A stretch of DNA of 8,771 nucleotides, from positions 1-8,771 of the forward strand of contig JAITKG010000004.1 of NCBI GenBank assembly GCA_031278495.1, in the 5' to 3' direction. Both the position numbers and the translations under genes were made by a program. Positions 1 to 6,380 of this stretch are shown piece by piece. Origin of the DNA: Prevotellaceae bacterium. Lineage in GTDB: Bacteria > Bacteroidota > Bacteroidia > Bacteroidales > UBA932. Within the stretch, counting starts at the first letter, position 1, and each line of letters opens with the position of its first letter. A model generated the notes under the pieces. That model had not been told where the DNA came from, ran no database searches, and saw only the letters and a program-made list of their open reading frames with translations.

Positions 1-56
1 AAAAAAAAGTTAAGTATTAAACACTGGGCGTTCCCTAATTGCCGTGCCGGTTTTTA

Positions 57-91
57 ATTGAAAATTGAAAGTTAAAAGTTGAAAGTTACGG
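57..91 (+). repeat. Heptamer array H1 (consensus RTTGAAA)
   Basis: Five units follow each other at an exact 7-nt period: ATTGAAA starting at 57 and 64, GTTAAAA at 71, GTTGAAA at 78 and GTTACGG at 85. The array is bracketed by the inverted hexamers TGCCGT (40-45) and ACGGCA (88-93). A GC-rich separator follows at about 88-111 and ends in GCGTCAGCC. No reading frame here looks protein-coding. The unit matches the one found in reverse at 112-153 and at the galE 3' end (1352-1407). Bases 1-56 in front of it hold nothing I recognise. Confidence 0.8.
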
Positions 92-111
92 CAGGCGCAC
101 CGGCGTCAGCC

Positions 112-153
112 ATTTTCAATTTTCAACTTTTAACTTTCAACTGATAACTGTTG
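112..153 (-). repeat. Heptamer array H2, inverted relative to H1
   Basis: Six units follow at an exact 7-nt period: ATTTTCA starting at 112 and 119, ACTTTTA at 126, ACTTTCA at 133, ACTGATA at 140 and ACTGTTG at 147. Read on the minus strand, the units are of the GTTGAAA / GTTAAAA type, the same family as H1. As a result 65-84 and 121-140 form a perfect 20-bp inverted repeat with a 36-nt spacer, which contains the separator ending GCGTCAGCC. RNA from either strand could fold into a long AU-rich hairpin, but no T-run follows, so I do not call it a terminator. Confidence 0.8.
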
Positions 154-155
154 GG

Positions 156-299
156 GAAACTTTTTACACTATGTCTTTTTCATAAAACCCGGTTGGGAGA
201 CTTTCTGACCATGTCATTTTTTTATAAAAACAGTTTGAGAGACTTTCTACACTATGTCTTTTTTCATAAAATCCGGTTGGGCGGCTTTCTGCATTTTTC
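156..299 (+). repeat. 42-bp tandem repeat, about 3.5 copies
   Basis: Three full units lie at 156-196 (41 nt), 197-238 (42 nt) and 239-280 (42 nt), with a partial fourth at 281-299. Shared landmarks are GAGACTTTCT at the unit start, ACTATGTC, a run of five to seven T, CATAAAA, and CCGGTTGG at the unit end. Units 1 and 3 are most alike and unit 2 is the most diverged. A frame can be read through the repeat, but it runs on into galE out of frame and has no hallmark of a protein, so I treat the repeat as non-coding. It ends about 27 nt before the galE promoter box and may affect galE expression; that role is inference only. Confidence 0.8.
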
Positions 300-325
300 C
301 ACCTTCCGCTTTACGATTAAATCAC

Positions 326-333
326 TACCTTTG
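326..333 (+). promoter_or_regulatory. galE promoter, Bacteroidota -7 box TACCTTTG
   Basis: TACCTTTG matches the Bacteroidota -7 consensus TAnnTTTG exactly and lies 14 nt before the galE ATG. A clear -33 TTTG/TTG is not visible at the usual 19-21 nt spacing; the region around 300-306 is only pyrimidine-rich. Transcription would begin around 338-341, leaving a leader of roughly 7-10 nt that is almost all A. There is no Shine-Dalgarno sequence, as is normal in this phylum. Confidence 0.55.
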
Positions 334-347
334 TTCAAAAAAAATAT

Positions 348-1391
348 ATGTCAAAACCGATTATTCTTGTTACCGGCGGCACGGGCTACATTGGCTCGCA
401 TACCGCAGTTGAATTACAGCAGGCGGGGTTTGAAGCCGTCATCATCGATAATTTGTCGAACTCCACAGCGGACGTTGTGGAAGGTATCAGGCGGATTACC
501 GGCGTCCGTCCGCATTTTGAGCAGGCGGATTGCTGTTGCAGGAATGCTGTGGCGGCTGTTTTTGACAGGTATCCCGGCATTACGGCGGTCATTCATTTTG
601 CGGCGTCCAAGGCGGTGGGCGAAAGTGTGGAAAAGCCTTTGTTATATTACCGCAATAATTTAGTATCGCTGCTCAATGTCGTGGAAGAGATGATAGCGCA
701 TGGCGTTTTCCAGATAGTGTTTTCTTCATCGTGCACGGTTTACGGACAGCCCGCCGTGTTGCCGGTTACGGAAGACGCACCCGTCCAGCCGGCAATGTCG
801 CCCTATGGGAATACGAAACAGATTTGTGAAGAGATTTTGCGGGATACCGCTGCTTCCAGCGCCTTGCAGGGCGTTTTGTTGCGTTACTTTAATCCGGTAG
901 GCGCTCATCCGTCGGCTGAGATAGGGGAGTTGCCGGTGGGCGTGCCGCAAAATCTGGTGCCGTTCATTACGCAGGTGGCGGCGGGCGTCCGGAAGGAATT
1001 AAGCGTTTTCGGTAATGATTACCACACGCCCGACGGCAGTTGTATCCGCGATTACATCAATGTGGTGGATTTGGCGCGTGCGCATGTGCAGGCGGTCAAT
1101 TACCTGTTGGACGGGAAAAATAAAACGGCGATGGAAGCCTTTAATATCGGCACGGGCAAAGGATTGTCGGTGCTGGAACTGATAGCCGCTTTTCAAAAAG
1201 CGACGGGAATAAAATTACCTTACAGGATTACCTGCCGCCGTGCCGGCGATATTGAACAGGTGTGGGCAAATCCCGGAAAAGCGCATACCCTGCTGGGTTG
1301 GCATGCGCAGGAATCTATTGAAGACACCCTCCGTTCTGCATGGAAATGGGAGTTGAAAGTGAGGAGAGGGGAGGAGAGAGGTGAACGTTGA
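348..1391 (+). CDS. galE: UDP-glucose 4-epimerase
   Basis: This cytoplasmic NAD-dependent short-chain dehydrogenase/reductase interconverts UDP-glucose and UDP-galactose, linking galactose use to supply of UDP-Gal for surface polysaccharides. It has 347 residues, close to the ~338 of the Escherichia coli enzyme. Visible hallmarks are the N-terminal Rossmann glycine motif GGTGYIG (10-16), an acidic residue after the second strand (DNLSNS, from 34), HFAASKAVGES (83-93), the catalytic serine region SSSCTVYG (126-133), the catalytic pair Y153/K157 in SPYGNTK, and the substrate-loop signature NPVGAHPSAEIGE (182-194). RDYINVVDLA (234-243) and the NIGTGKG region (266-272) are also typical of GalE. 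The ATG at 348 is the only start giving the normal N-terminus. It converges on wecA and is probably monocistronic. The last residues, after WKWEL, are encoded by a heptamer repeat array and look like an appended tail. I am sure of the family. Strict UDP-Glc specificity, as opposed to a GalNAc/GlcNAc epimerase, is inferred. Confidence 0.95.
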   Translation: MSKPIILVTGGTGYIGSHTAVELQQAGFEAVIIDNLSNSTADVVEGIRRITGVRPHFEQADCCCRNAVAAVFDRYPGITAVIHFAASKAVGESVEKPLLYYRNNLVSLLNVVEEMIAHGVFQIVFSSSCTVYGQPAVLPVTEDAPVQPAMSPYGNTKQICEEILRDTAASSALQGVLLRYFNPVGAHPSAEIGELPVGVPQNLVPFITQVAAGVRKELSVFGNDYHTPDGSCIRDYINVVDLARAHVQAVNYLLDGKNKTAMEAFNIGTGKGLSVLELIAAFQKATGIKLPYRITCRRAGDIEQVWANPGKAHTLLGWHAQESIEDTLRSAWKWELKVRRGEERGER

Positions 1392-1407
1392 GCGTGGAAA
1401 GTTGGCT
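1352..1407 (+). repeat. Heptamer array H3 running through the galE stop codon
   Basis: Eight consecutive 7-nt units start with G: GTTGAAA (1352), GTGAGGA (1359), GAGGGGA (1366), GGAGAGA (1373), GGTGAAC (1380), GTTGAGC (1387), GTGGAAA (1394) and GTTGGCT (1401). The first unit equals the main unit of H1. The galE stop TGA (1389-1391) lies inside unit six. Because 7 is not a multiple of 3, the peptide tail is not repetitive. The array leads straight into the palindromic separator at 1405-1418. Confidence 0.7.
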
Positions 1408-1418
1408 GGCGCGCCAGC
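1405..1418. repeat. 14-bp perfect palindrome, GC-rich separator
   Basis: GCTGGCGCGCCAGC is its own reverse complement. It joins GCTGGC head-to-head to GCCAGC, the same separator words that recur singly at 1452-1461, 7162-7169 and 7201-7208. It could form a hairpin, but neither strand carries a T-run after it, so intrinsic termination is not supported. Confidence 0.75.
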
Positions 1419-1419
1419 G

Positions 1420-1447
1420 CTAACCACTAACCGTTAACCACTAATTC
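1420..1447 (+). repeat. Heptamer array H4 (consensus YTAACCR)
   Basis: Units sit at an exact 7-nt period: CTAACCA (1420), CTAACCG (1427), TTAACCA (1434) and the decayed CTAATTC (1441). In reverse complement the unit is GGTTAAC-like, matching array H5 at 7244-7278. A separator, TGCGCCAGCC, follows at 1452-1461. Confidence 0.75.
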
Positions 1448-1463
1448 CTCCTGCGCCAGCCTG

Positions 1464-1495
1464 AATCTGTAAATCCGTAAATCTGTACATCCTGT
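1464..1495 (+). repeat. Octamer array O1 (consensus AATCYGTA), flush with the wecA stop
   Basis: Three clean 8-nt units, AATCTGTA (1464), AATCCGTA (1472) and AATCTGTA (1480), are followed by a decayed fourth, CATCCTGT (1488-1495). The next base, 1496, is the last base of the wecA stop codon on the minus strand, so array and gene abut with no gap. Confidence 0.75.
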
Positions 1496-2563
1496 TTACG
1501 GTTTTCCGCCGTATTTCCGCACTAACCGCCCGACATTGCGTGCCAGTAGTAAATCAATGATAATACATACAAGTATTCCTCCGGTGAGTATTATCCAGTC
1601 TTTACAAAACTTGCCGGCGATGAGGACGCTTCCGGCGATAAGGACATATCCCGCCAGCATGATGCGTACAGTTCTTGCATGCGTGCGCATCACGTGCAGC
1701 AGTACATGATGCAAGTGTTGCTTGTCGGGAAGGAAAGGCGATTTCCCCTGTTTTATCCGCAGGATAAATATACGGGTGGTATCGAAAAGCGGTAACAGTA
1801 CCACCGCCATTCCGGCGCTGAATACCGCAGGAAATTTATAGGGTACATCTTCCGGCAATTTACCGTTTTCGGAGATAAAAAACAGGGCGCTTGTCGACAG
1901 GATAAACCCGACCATCAGCGAACCCGTGTCGCCCATAAAAATAGAAGCCGGTTGCCAGTTATAATATAAGAATCCGATAAGGGCGCCAATGATACAGGCC
2001 ATCCGCAGGGTTTCCGTTTTGTAGCCTGCAAAATAGAACCAGAAAGCAAGGAACGAAAAAGCGAGGATAGCTATGCCGGCTGCCAGCCCGTCGATACCGT
2101 CAATTAAATTAAATGCGTTGGTGATAAAAATAATGAATAATATGCTGAGCGCATGCCCCAAAAGCGCCGGTATTTCATATATGCCAAACAAACCGTAAAA
2201 CGAGTTAATGTATATATCACCGGCTATTACCACTATGGCTGCTGCGATTATTTGTACAAATAATTTATATAGCGGGCGCAAAGGATCCATGTCATCGCGG
2301 ATGCCGGTAAAAAATATCAGCGCAATAGCAGCCAGTTCAAACCGGCGGTCGGCAACGCTTTCGATGGGTATCCACAGTAGCATGGCAAACAGGAATGCGA
2401 CACAAATGATAATTCCTCCCATTGACGGCACAAATCCCCTGTGGATTCTCCGGTGGCCGCCTTCGTCGAGGATTTGCCTGCGGCGCAGGAACCGCGCCAG
2501 TAACGGCATCAATAGAAAGCTGCATAACATGGCGGTAATACAGGCATAGAAAAAGGTACTCAT
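1496..2563 (-). CDS. wecA: WecA/MraY-family undecaprenyl-phosphate sugar-1-phosphate transferase
   Basis: This 355-residue polytopic inner-membrane enzyme is expected to move an N-acetylhexosamine-1-phosphate (classically GlcNAc-1-P from UDP-GlcNAc) onto undecaprenyl phosphate, the first step of O-antigen, capsule or similar glycan synthesis. About ten or eleven hydrophobic segments span the protein. The family's cytoplasmic motifs are present in order: the Asp pair D90-D91 in GIRDDMDPL, NAFNLIDGIDGLA (149-161) with D155 and D158, FMGDTGS (209-215), DTTR (261-264), and the basic-His motif HLHH (283-286) after SPFLPDKQ. The HLHH motif and DTTR point to the WecA/TagO branch rather than to MraY of peptidoglycan synthesis. 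The ATG at 2563 is 35 nt downstream of the dnaE stop with no promoter box between, so co-transcription with dnaE is likely. The actual sugar donor cannot be read from sequence. Confidence 0.92.
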   Translation of the reverse strand: MSTFFYACITAMLCSFLLMPLLARFLRRRQILDEGGHRRIHRGFVPSMGGIIICVAFLFAMLLWIPIESVADRRFELAAIALIFFTGIRDDMDPLRPLYKLFVQIIAAAIVVIAGDIYINSFYGLFGIYEIPALLGHALSILFIIFITNAFNLIDGIDGLAAGIAILAFSFLAFWFYFAGYKTETLRMACIIGALIGFLYYNWQPASIFMGDTGSLMVGFILSTSALFFISENGKLPEDVPYKFPAVFSAGMAVVLLPLFDTTRIFILRIKQGKSPFLPDKQHLHHVLLHVMRTHARTVRIMLAGYVLIAGSVLIAGKFCKDWIILTGGILVCIIIDLLLARNVGRLVRKYGGKP

Positions 2564-2598
2564 ACACTATTTTTTTTGGTAAAAATAAGAAAAAATCG

Positions 2599-5500
2599 TT
2601 ATATTTTTTTAGTTAAATGATATTTTATATTTTCCGATTGCATAAAATCTATAAAATCCGGCGTCAGCGCCACACGGAACGAGCGTGACCATAATGCGAC
2701 TGTCAGGCGGTTTTTTTGTTCCGTCAATTTCAGTTGCAATGTTATATGCCCTTGGTTTTTTGAAATCATTTCCGTTAACCGTTGCGTAAAGGAGGCGGAC
2801 AGTTCTTCTACGGGCAAAACAAGTTGGATGGATTGCACCAGTTCGTCGCACACGTGTGCGAGGTTGTGGATAGAACGTATTTTAAGTTCCCATTCTTCAG
2901 GCCGCTTGTCGTCCCTTCCCCGGAAGCGTTTTTGTAGCTGGCAGCGCAAGAGTAATACCTGCTCCGGTTTTATGTATTTGGAGAAGTTGTCGTAATCCTG
3001 CCCGAATAGCGGCATCTCCATGGCGTCGGTATAATCTTCCATTGCAAAGCGCATATAAGGCTTTTCCGTTCTTTTTGATTTTGCTTCGTCCGCTTTGGTT
3101 ACAATGCCTGCCAGCAGGATTGTTTGTCTCTGGAGTTTCCCGTCTCTGTCGTTTGACGCTTTACTTAATAAATCCGGAATGTCTTGCAGGGTATAGTTGG
3201 TAAAATTCCGTATGGCGAAGTCATGAACATCCAGGGGGTGCGCCGACAGGTAGATGCCTATCAATTCTTTTTCTTTTTTCAAGGTTTCGGTAGCGATCCA
3301 TTCTTTCACGTCGGTGGGGATTTTTGGTTTCTGTATCGCCACGTCATAACTGCCGCCGAATAATGAATGCGTGTTTTGCTGTTTATCGGCTTGCCATCTG
3401 GAAGCGTAGCGCAGCAGGTTCTCCAGGAAGATTTCATTTTGTGCATTGGGCGACAGGAATTGATAGCGTTTGATTTCTTTAAATTCATCAAATGCGCCGC
3501 CCAATACCAATGCTTCCATCGTCCGGCGGTTTATGGTAGCCAGTGGTATGCGTTCCACAAAATCGAATATGTTTTTGAAGTGTCCGTGCTGTTGCCGTTC
3601 GTTTACGATGGCGCCAATGGCGGCTGTTCCCACATTTTTAATGGCAGCCATGCTGAAACGGATATTTCCCGCTTCATTGACGGTAAAGTACCGGTTACTT
3701 TCGTTGATTGCCGGTCCCAGCACGGCGATGCCCATCCGCCGGCATTCGTTCATCAGTTTGGTGATTTCGTCGATATTGTCCAGGTTGCAGCTAAGCACGG
3801 CAGCCATGTATTCCGCCGGATAGTTGGCTTTCAGGTAGGCGGTCTGGTATCCCAGTAAGGCGTAGCAGGTGGAGTGCGATTTGTTGAAAGCATATTCGGC
3901 AAACGATTCCCAGTCGCTCCAGATTTTAGTGCAAATTTCTTCGGAGTGTCCGTTTTTTATTGCGCCGGCAATAAAATCGTTTTTCATTTTTGCCAGCGTC
4001 TTTTTTTGCTTTTTCCCCATGGCTTTGCGCAGGGTGTCGGCTTGCCCGCCGGTGAATCCTGCCAGTTTTTGCGACAGCAACATGACCTGTTCCTGATACA
4101 CGGTGATGCCATATGTGTCGCTCAAAAATTCTTCCATCTCGGGCAGGTCGTATTCTATTTTTTCGCGTCCATGCTTGCGTTCGACAAAGTTGGGGATATA
4201 ATTCATCGGGCCGGGTCGGTAGAGCGCGTTCATGGCAATCAGGTCTTCAAAACGCGTAGGCTCGAGTTCCTGCAACCATTTCCTCATGCCGTCCGATTCG
4301 AACTGGAACGTGGCGACGGTATTCCCGCGACTGAACAGTTCATACGTTTTCTTATCATCCAGCGAAATGGCGCCCAAATCAATGTCAATGCCGCGTGTTG
4401 ATTTGATGTTTTCAATGGCGTCGCGCAGAATGGACAGGGTTTTTAACCCGAGGAAATCCATTTTCAGCATGCCCACTTCTTCGATGCACGAGCCTTCGTA
4501 CTGCGACACCCACATATCTTCGCCGGTGTCTTTGTCTTTGGCGGAGGAAATAGGAATGTGTTCCATTAAATTATTCCGCCCGATGATAATGGCACAGGCA
4601 TGCACGCCGGTGTTGCGGATAGAGCCTTCGAGTTGTTTGGCAAACTTGAATGTGTCTTGCAGCAGCGGGTCTTCCGATTGCATTTCCTGTTTAAGTTCGG
4701 GGATATGGTCAAGGCAATTTTTCAAGTTAATCGGCAAGCCCTGTTCTTCTTTTTCTTCATTGCCGTCTTCATCTTTTTTTACGACGGTTTCTTTTTTGTC
4801 CCAACGCATGGGTATCAATTTTGCCAGTTTATCCGATTTATCCAGCGGCAATTTTTGCACGCGCGCCACATCGCGGATAGCCGATTTGGTCGCCATTGTG
4901 CCGAAAGTGATGACATGCGATACATGGTCTTTCCCGTATTTCTCTTCCACATATTTTAATACTTTTGCGCGTCCGTCGTCGTCAAAATCAATGTCAATAT
5001 CGGGCAGGGAAATGCGGTCGGGATTAAGGAAACGCTCAAACAGCAAATTATATTTCAACGGGTCAATATCGGTAATCTGCAAACAATATGCCACCACCGA
5101 ACCGGCCGCCGAACCGCGTCCGGGACCCACCCACACATCCATTGCACGCGCTGCGGCGATAAAATCCTGCACAATCAAAAAATAATCGGGATAGCCCATT
5201 TTTTTTATCGTCGCCAGTTCAAAATCAATCCGCTCTTTTATTGCCTCCGTGATTTCTTGATAGCGTTTAGCAGCGCCTTCACAGGTCAGGTGCCGCAGGT
5301 ATTCGTTGGAGTCCGTGAAGTTTCCGGGAATAGGAAAATACGGCATGATCGGTTGGTTGTTGATGCTGTAACGTTCTACCTTTTCTGCTATTTCCAGCGT
5401 ATTGCTTAGCGCTTCGGGGAGATCGTGGAAGAGTTGCGCCATTTCCGCCTGTGTTTTCATCCACTCCTGTTTGGTGTAGCGCATGCGCTTTGTGTCATTG

Positions 5501-6222
5501 AGGTCGGCGCCGGTATTCAAGCAAATTAAGCGGTCGTGCGCTTCGGCGTCGTCGGCATTTTCAAAGTGCACGTCATTGGTCGCAATAATTTTAATCCGGT
5601 ATTTTTGTGCGAATGCCAGGATATGTTCCGCTACGGCTTTTTGCATCGGGTAGACCTGCTGGTCGGCAAGGGGGTCTTGCGTTTCGTGGCGTTGCAGTTC
5701 GAGGTAATAATCATCGCCGAATAAATTTTTATACCATACAACGGTTTTTTCCGCTTCTTCCAAATTCCCGTGCAGGATAGCGCGCGGTACTTCGCCTGCC
5801 AGGCAAGCCGAACAGGCTATCAACCCCTCGTGGTATTTTTCCAGCAGTTCGTGGTCGATGCGCGGCTTATAATAAAAGCCTTCGATATAAGCATAGGAAA
5901 CCAGTTTTACCAAATTATGGTAGCCGGTTTTATTTTTGGCTAATAAAATAAGGTGGTTACTGCTTTGGTCTTCTTTGCCGCGCCGCGAAAAACGGCCTTC
6001 GGGCGATACATATACTTCGCATCCGACAATCGGTTTTATTTCCGGGAATTTTTTTTCCGCTACGTCCAAAAAATCTTTTACGCCAAACATATTTCCATGA
6101 TCGGTAATGGCTAACGCCGATTGCCCGTCGCCTTTGGCTTTCCTGAACAGCCCGCCAACTGTGGACATCCCGTCTAAAATAGAGTATTGTGTGTGGACAT
6201 GTAAGTGTACAAATTGTGACAT
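2599..6222 (-). CDS. dnaE: DNA polymerase III subunit alpha
   Basis: This is the replicative C-family DNA polymerase of 1207 residues. The N-terminal PHP domain (about 5-220) carries HLHVHT (6-11), D17, DHG (41-43), E69 in GCEVYV, H90, C140 in ACLAGEV, and D217/H219 in NDVHF. By alignment these cover the nine metal ligands of PHP-proofreading DnaE proteins. The polymerase core has GPGRGSAAGS (366-375), the catalytic Asp pair D408/D410 in LPDIDIDF, and the third Asp D589 in KMDFLGLKTL. Fingers follow with ALYRPGPM (666-673) and FNKSHSTCYALLGYQTAYLK (779-798). The tandem helix-hairpin-helix region lies at about 830-915 and the OB-fold at about 1035-1118. A charged stretch at about 475-495 (DKKETVVKKDEDGNEEKEEQ) is an insertion in the palm. 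The protein opens MSQFVHLHVHT, which supports the ATG at 6222. It probably heads a two-gene transcript with wecA. Confidence 0.98.
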   Translation of the reverse strand: MSQFVHLHVHTQYSILDGMSTVGGLFRKAKGDGQSALAITDHGNMFGVKDFLDVAEKKFPEIKPIVGCEVYVSPEGRFSRRGKEDQSSNHLILLAKNKTGYHNLVKLVSYAYIEGFYYKPRIDHELLEKYHEGLIACSACLAGEVPRAILHGNLEEAEKTVVWYKNLFGDDYYLELQRHETQDPLADQQVYPMQKAVAEHILAFAQKYRIKIIATNDVHFENADDAEAHDRLICLNTGADLNDTKRMRYTKQEWMKTQAEMAQLFHDLPEALSNTLEIAEKVERYSINNQPIMPYFPIPGNFTDSNEYLRHLTCEGAAKRYQEITEAIKERIDFELATIKKMGYPDYFLIVQDFIAAARAMDVWVGPGRGSAAGSVVAYCLQITDIDPLKYNLLFERFLNPDRISLPDIDIDFDDDGRAKVLKYVEEKYGKDHVSHVITFGTMATKSAIRDVARVQKLPLDKSDKLAKLIPMRWDKKETVVKKDEDGNEEKEEQGLPINLKNCLDHIPELKQEMQSEDPLLQDTFKFAKQLEGSIRNTGVHACAIIIGRNNLMEHIPISSAKDKDTGEDMWVSQYEGSCIEEVGMLKMDFLGLKTLSILRDAIENIKSTRGIDIDLGAISLDDKKTYELFSRGNTVATFQFESDGMRKWLQELEPTRFEDLIAMNALYRPGPMNYIPNFVERKHGREKIEYDLPEMEEFLSDTYGITVYQEQVMLLSQKLAGFTGGQADTLRKAMGKKQKKTLAKMKNDFIAGAIKNGHSEEICTKIWSDWESFAEYAFNKSHSTCYALLGYQTAYLKANYPAEYMAAVLSCNLDNIDEITKLMNECRRMGIAVLGPAINESNRYFTVNEAGNIRFSMAAIKNVGTAAIGAIVNERQQHGHFKNIFDFVERIPLATINRRTMEALVLGGAFDEFKEIKRYQFLSPNAQNEIFLENLLRYASRWQADKQQNTHSLFGGSYDVAIQKPKIPTDVKEWIATETLKKEKELIGIYLSAHPLDVHDFAIRNFTNYTLQDIPDLLSKASNDRDGKLQRQTILLAGIVTKADEAKSKRTEKPYMRFAMEDYTDAMEMPLFGQDYDNFSKYIKPEQVLLLRCQLQKRFRGRDDKRPEEWELKIRSIHNLAHVCDELVQSIQLVLPVEELSASFTQRLTEMISKNQGHITLQLKLTEQKNRLTVALWSRSFRVALTPDFIDFMQSENIKYHLTKKI

Positions 6223-6268
6223 AAATTAAGATGGAAATATAGAAATTAAAGAATAATTTTCCCTTTTG

Positions 6269-6299
6269 CAAAGATACGATAAATAGCGTTCAAAAAAAA
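6269..6299 (-). promoter_or_regulatory. dnaE promoter, Bacteroidota type
   Basis: On the minus strand TATCTTTG (6276 down to 6269) fits the -7 consensus TAnnTTTG exactly. An upstream run of eight T ending in TTTG (6299-6291) supplies a weak -33 element: spacing is 19 nt if its first four T are used, but only 14 nt to the literal TTTG. The predicted start near 6262 gives a leader of about 40 nt that is A-rich and lacks a Shine-Dalgarno sequence. Confidence 0.6.
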
Positions 6300-6322
6300 G
6301 GCTTTGATTTCTTCATGGGCGG

Positions 6323-6380
6323 ATTTACAGATTTAGCCGGCGCCATTGCGTTTGCCGCGATTTGCGATTTTCGACTTTAT
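6323..6380 (+). repeat. Degenerate octamer/heptamer array flush with the deformylase-like gene stop
   Basis: Octamers ATTTACAG (6323) and ATTTAGCC (6331) lead to a GC-rich separator CCGGCGCC (6337-6344). A less regular part (6345-6359) follows, then heptamers ATTTGCG (6360), ATTTTCG (6367) and ACTTTAT (6374-6380). The last unit ends at the base before the stop codon of the deformylase-like gene (6381-6383). The join GATTTAGCCG (6330-6339) is repeated exactly at 7124-7133. Together with the dnaE promoter this accounts for the 158-nt gap. Confidence 0.55.

Noticed and set aside
40..93. Terminator of an upstream gene (GTGCCGG followed by TTTTT at 51-55)
   Set aside because: There is no matching arm immediately before it; the TGCCGT/ACGGCA pairing closes over the heptamer array instead.
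151..663. 170-codon plus-strand open frame that reads through the 42-bp repeats
   Set aside because: It runs on into galE in a different frame, has no recognisable domain, and its repetitive start simply translates the tandem repeat.
1405..1418. Intrinsic terminator for galE or wecA
   Set aside because: The palindrome is followed by CTAACC-type words on one strand and by TTTCCACG-type sequence on the other, with no T-run in either direction.
3367..4401. Overlapping plus-strand frames antisense to dnaE
   Set aside because: Same reason: they sit across conserved polymerase motifs and show no independent evidence of coding.
4232..5185. 317-codon plus-strand frame, Ser-rich, antisense to dnaE
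   Set aside because: The opposite strand encodes intact, motif-complete DnaE; the frame is a compositional shadow without promoter or family features.
6292..6344. Terminator for the deformylase-like gene using the eight-T run at 6292-6299
   Set aside because: No stable stem lies directly before the T-run on the minus strand; the run is better explained as part of the dnaE promoter.
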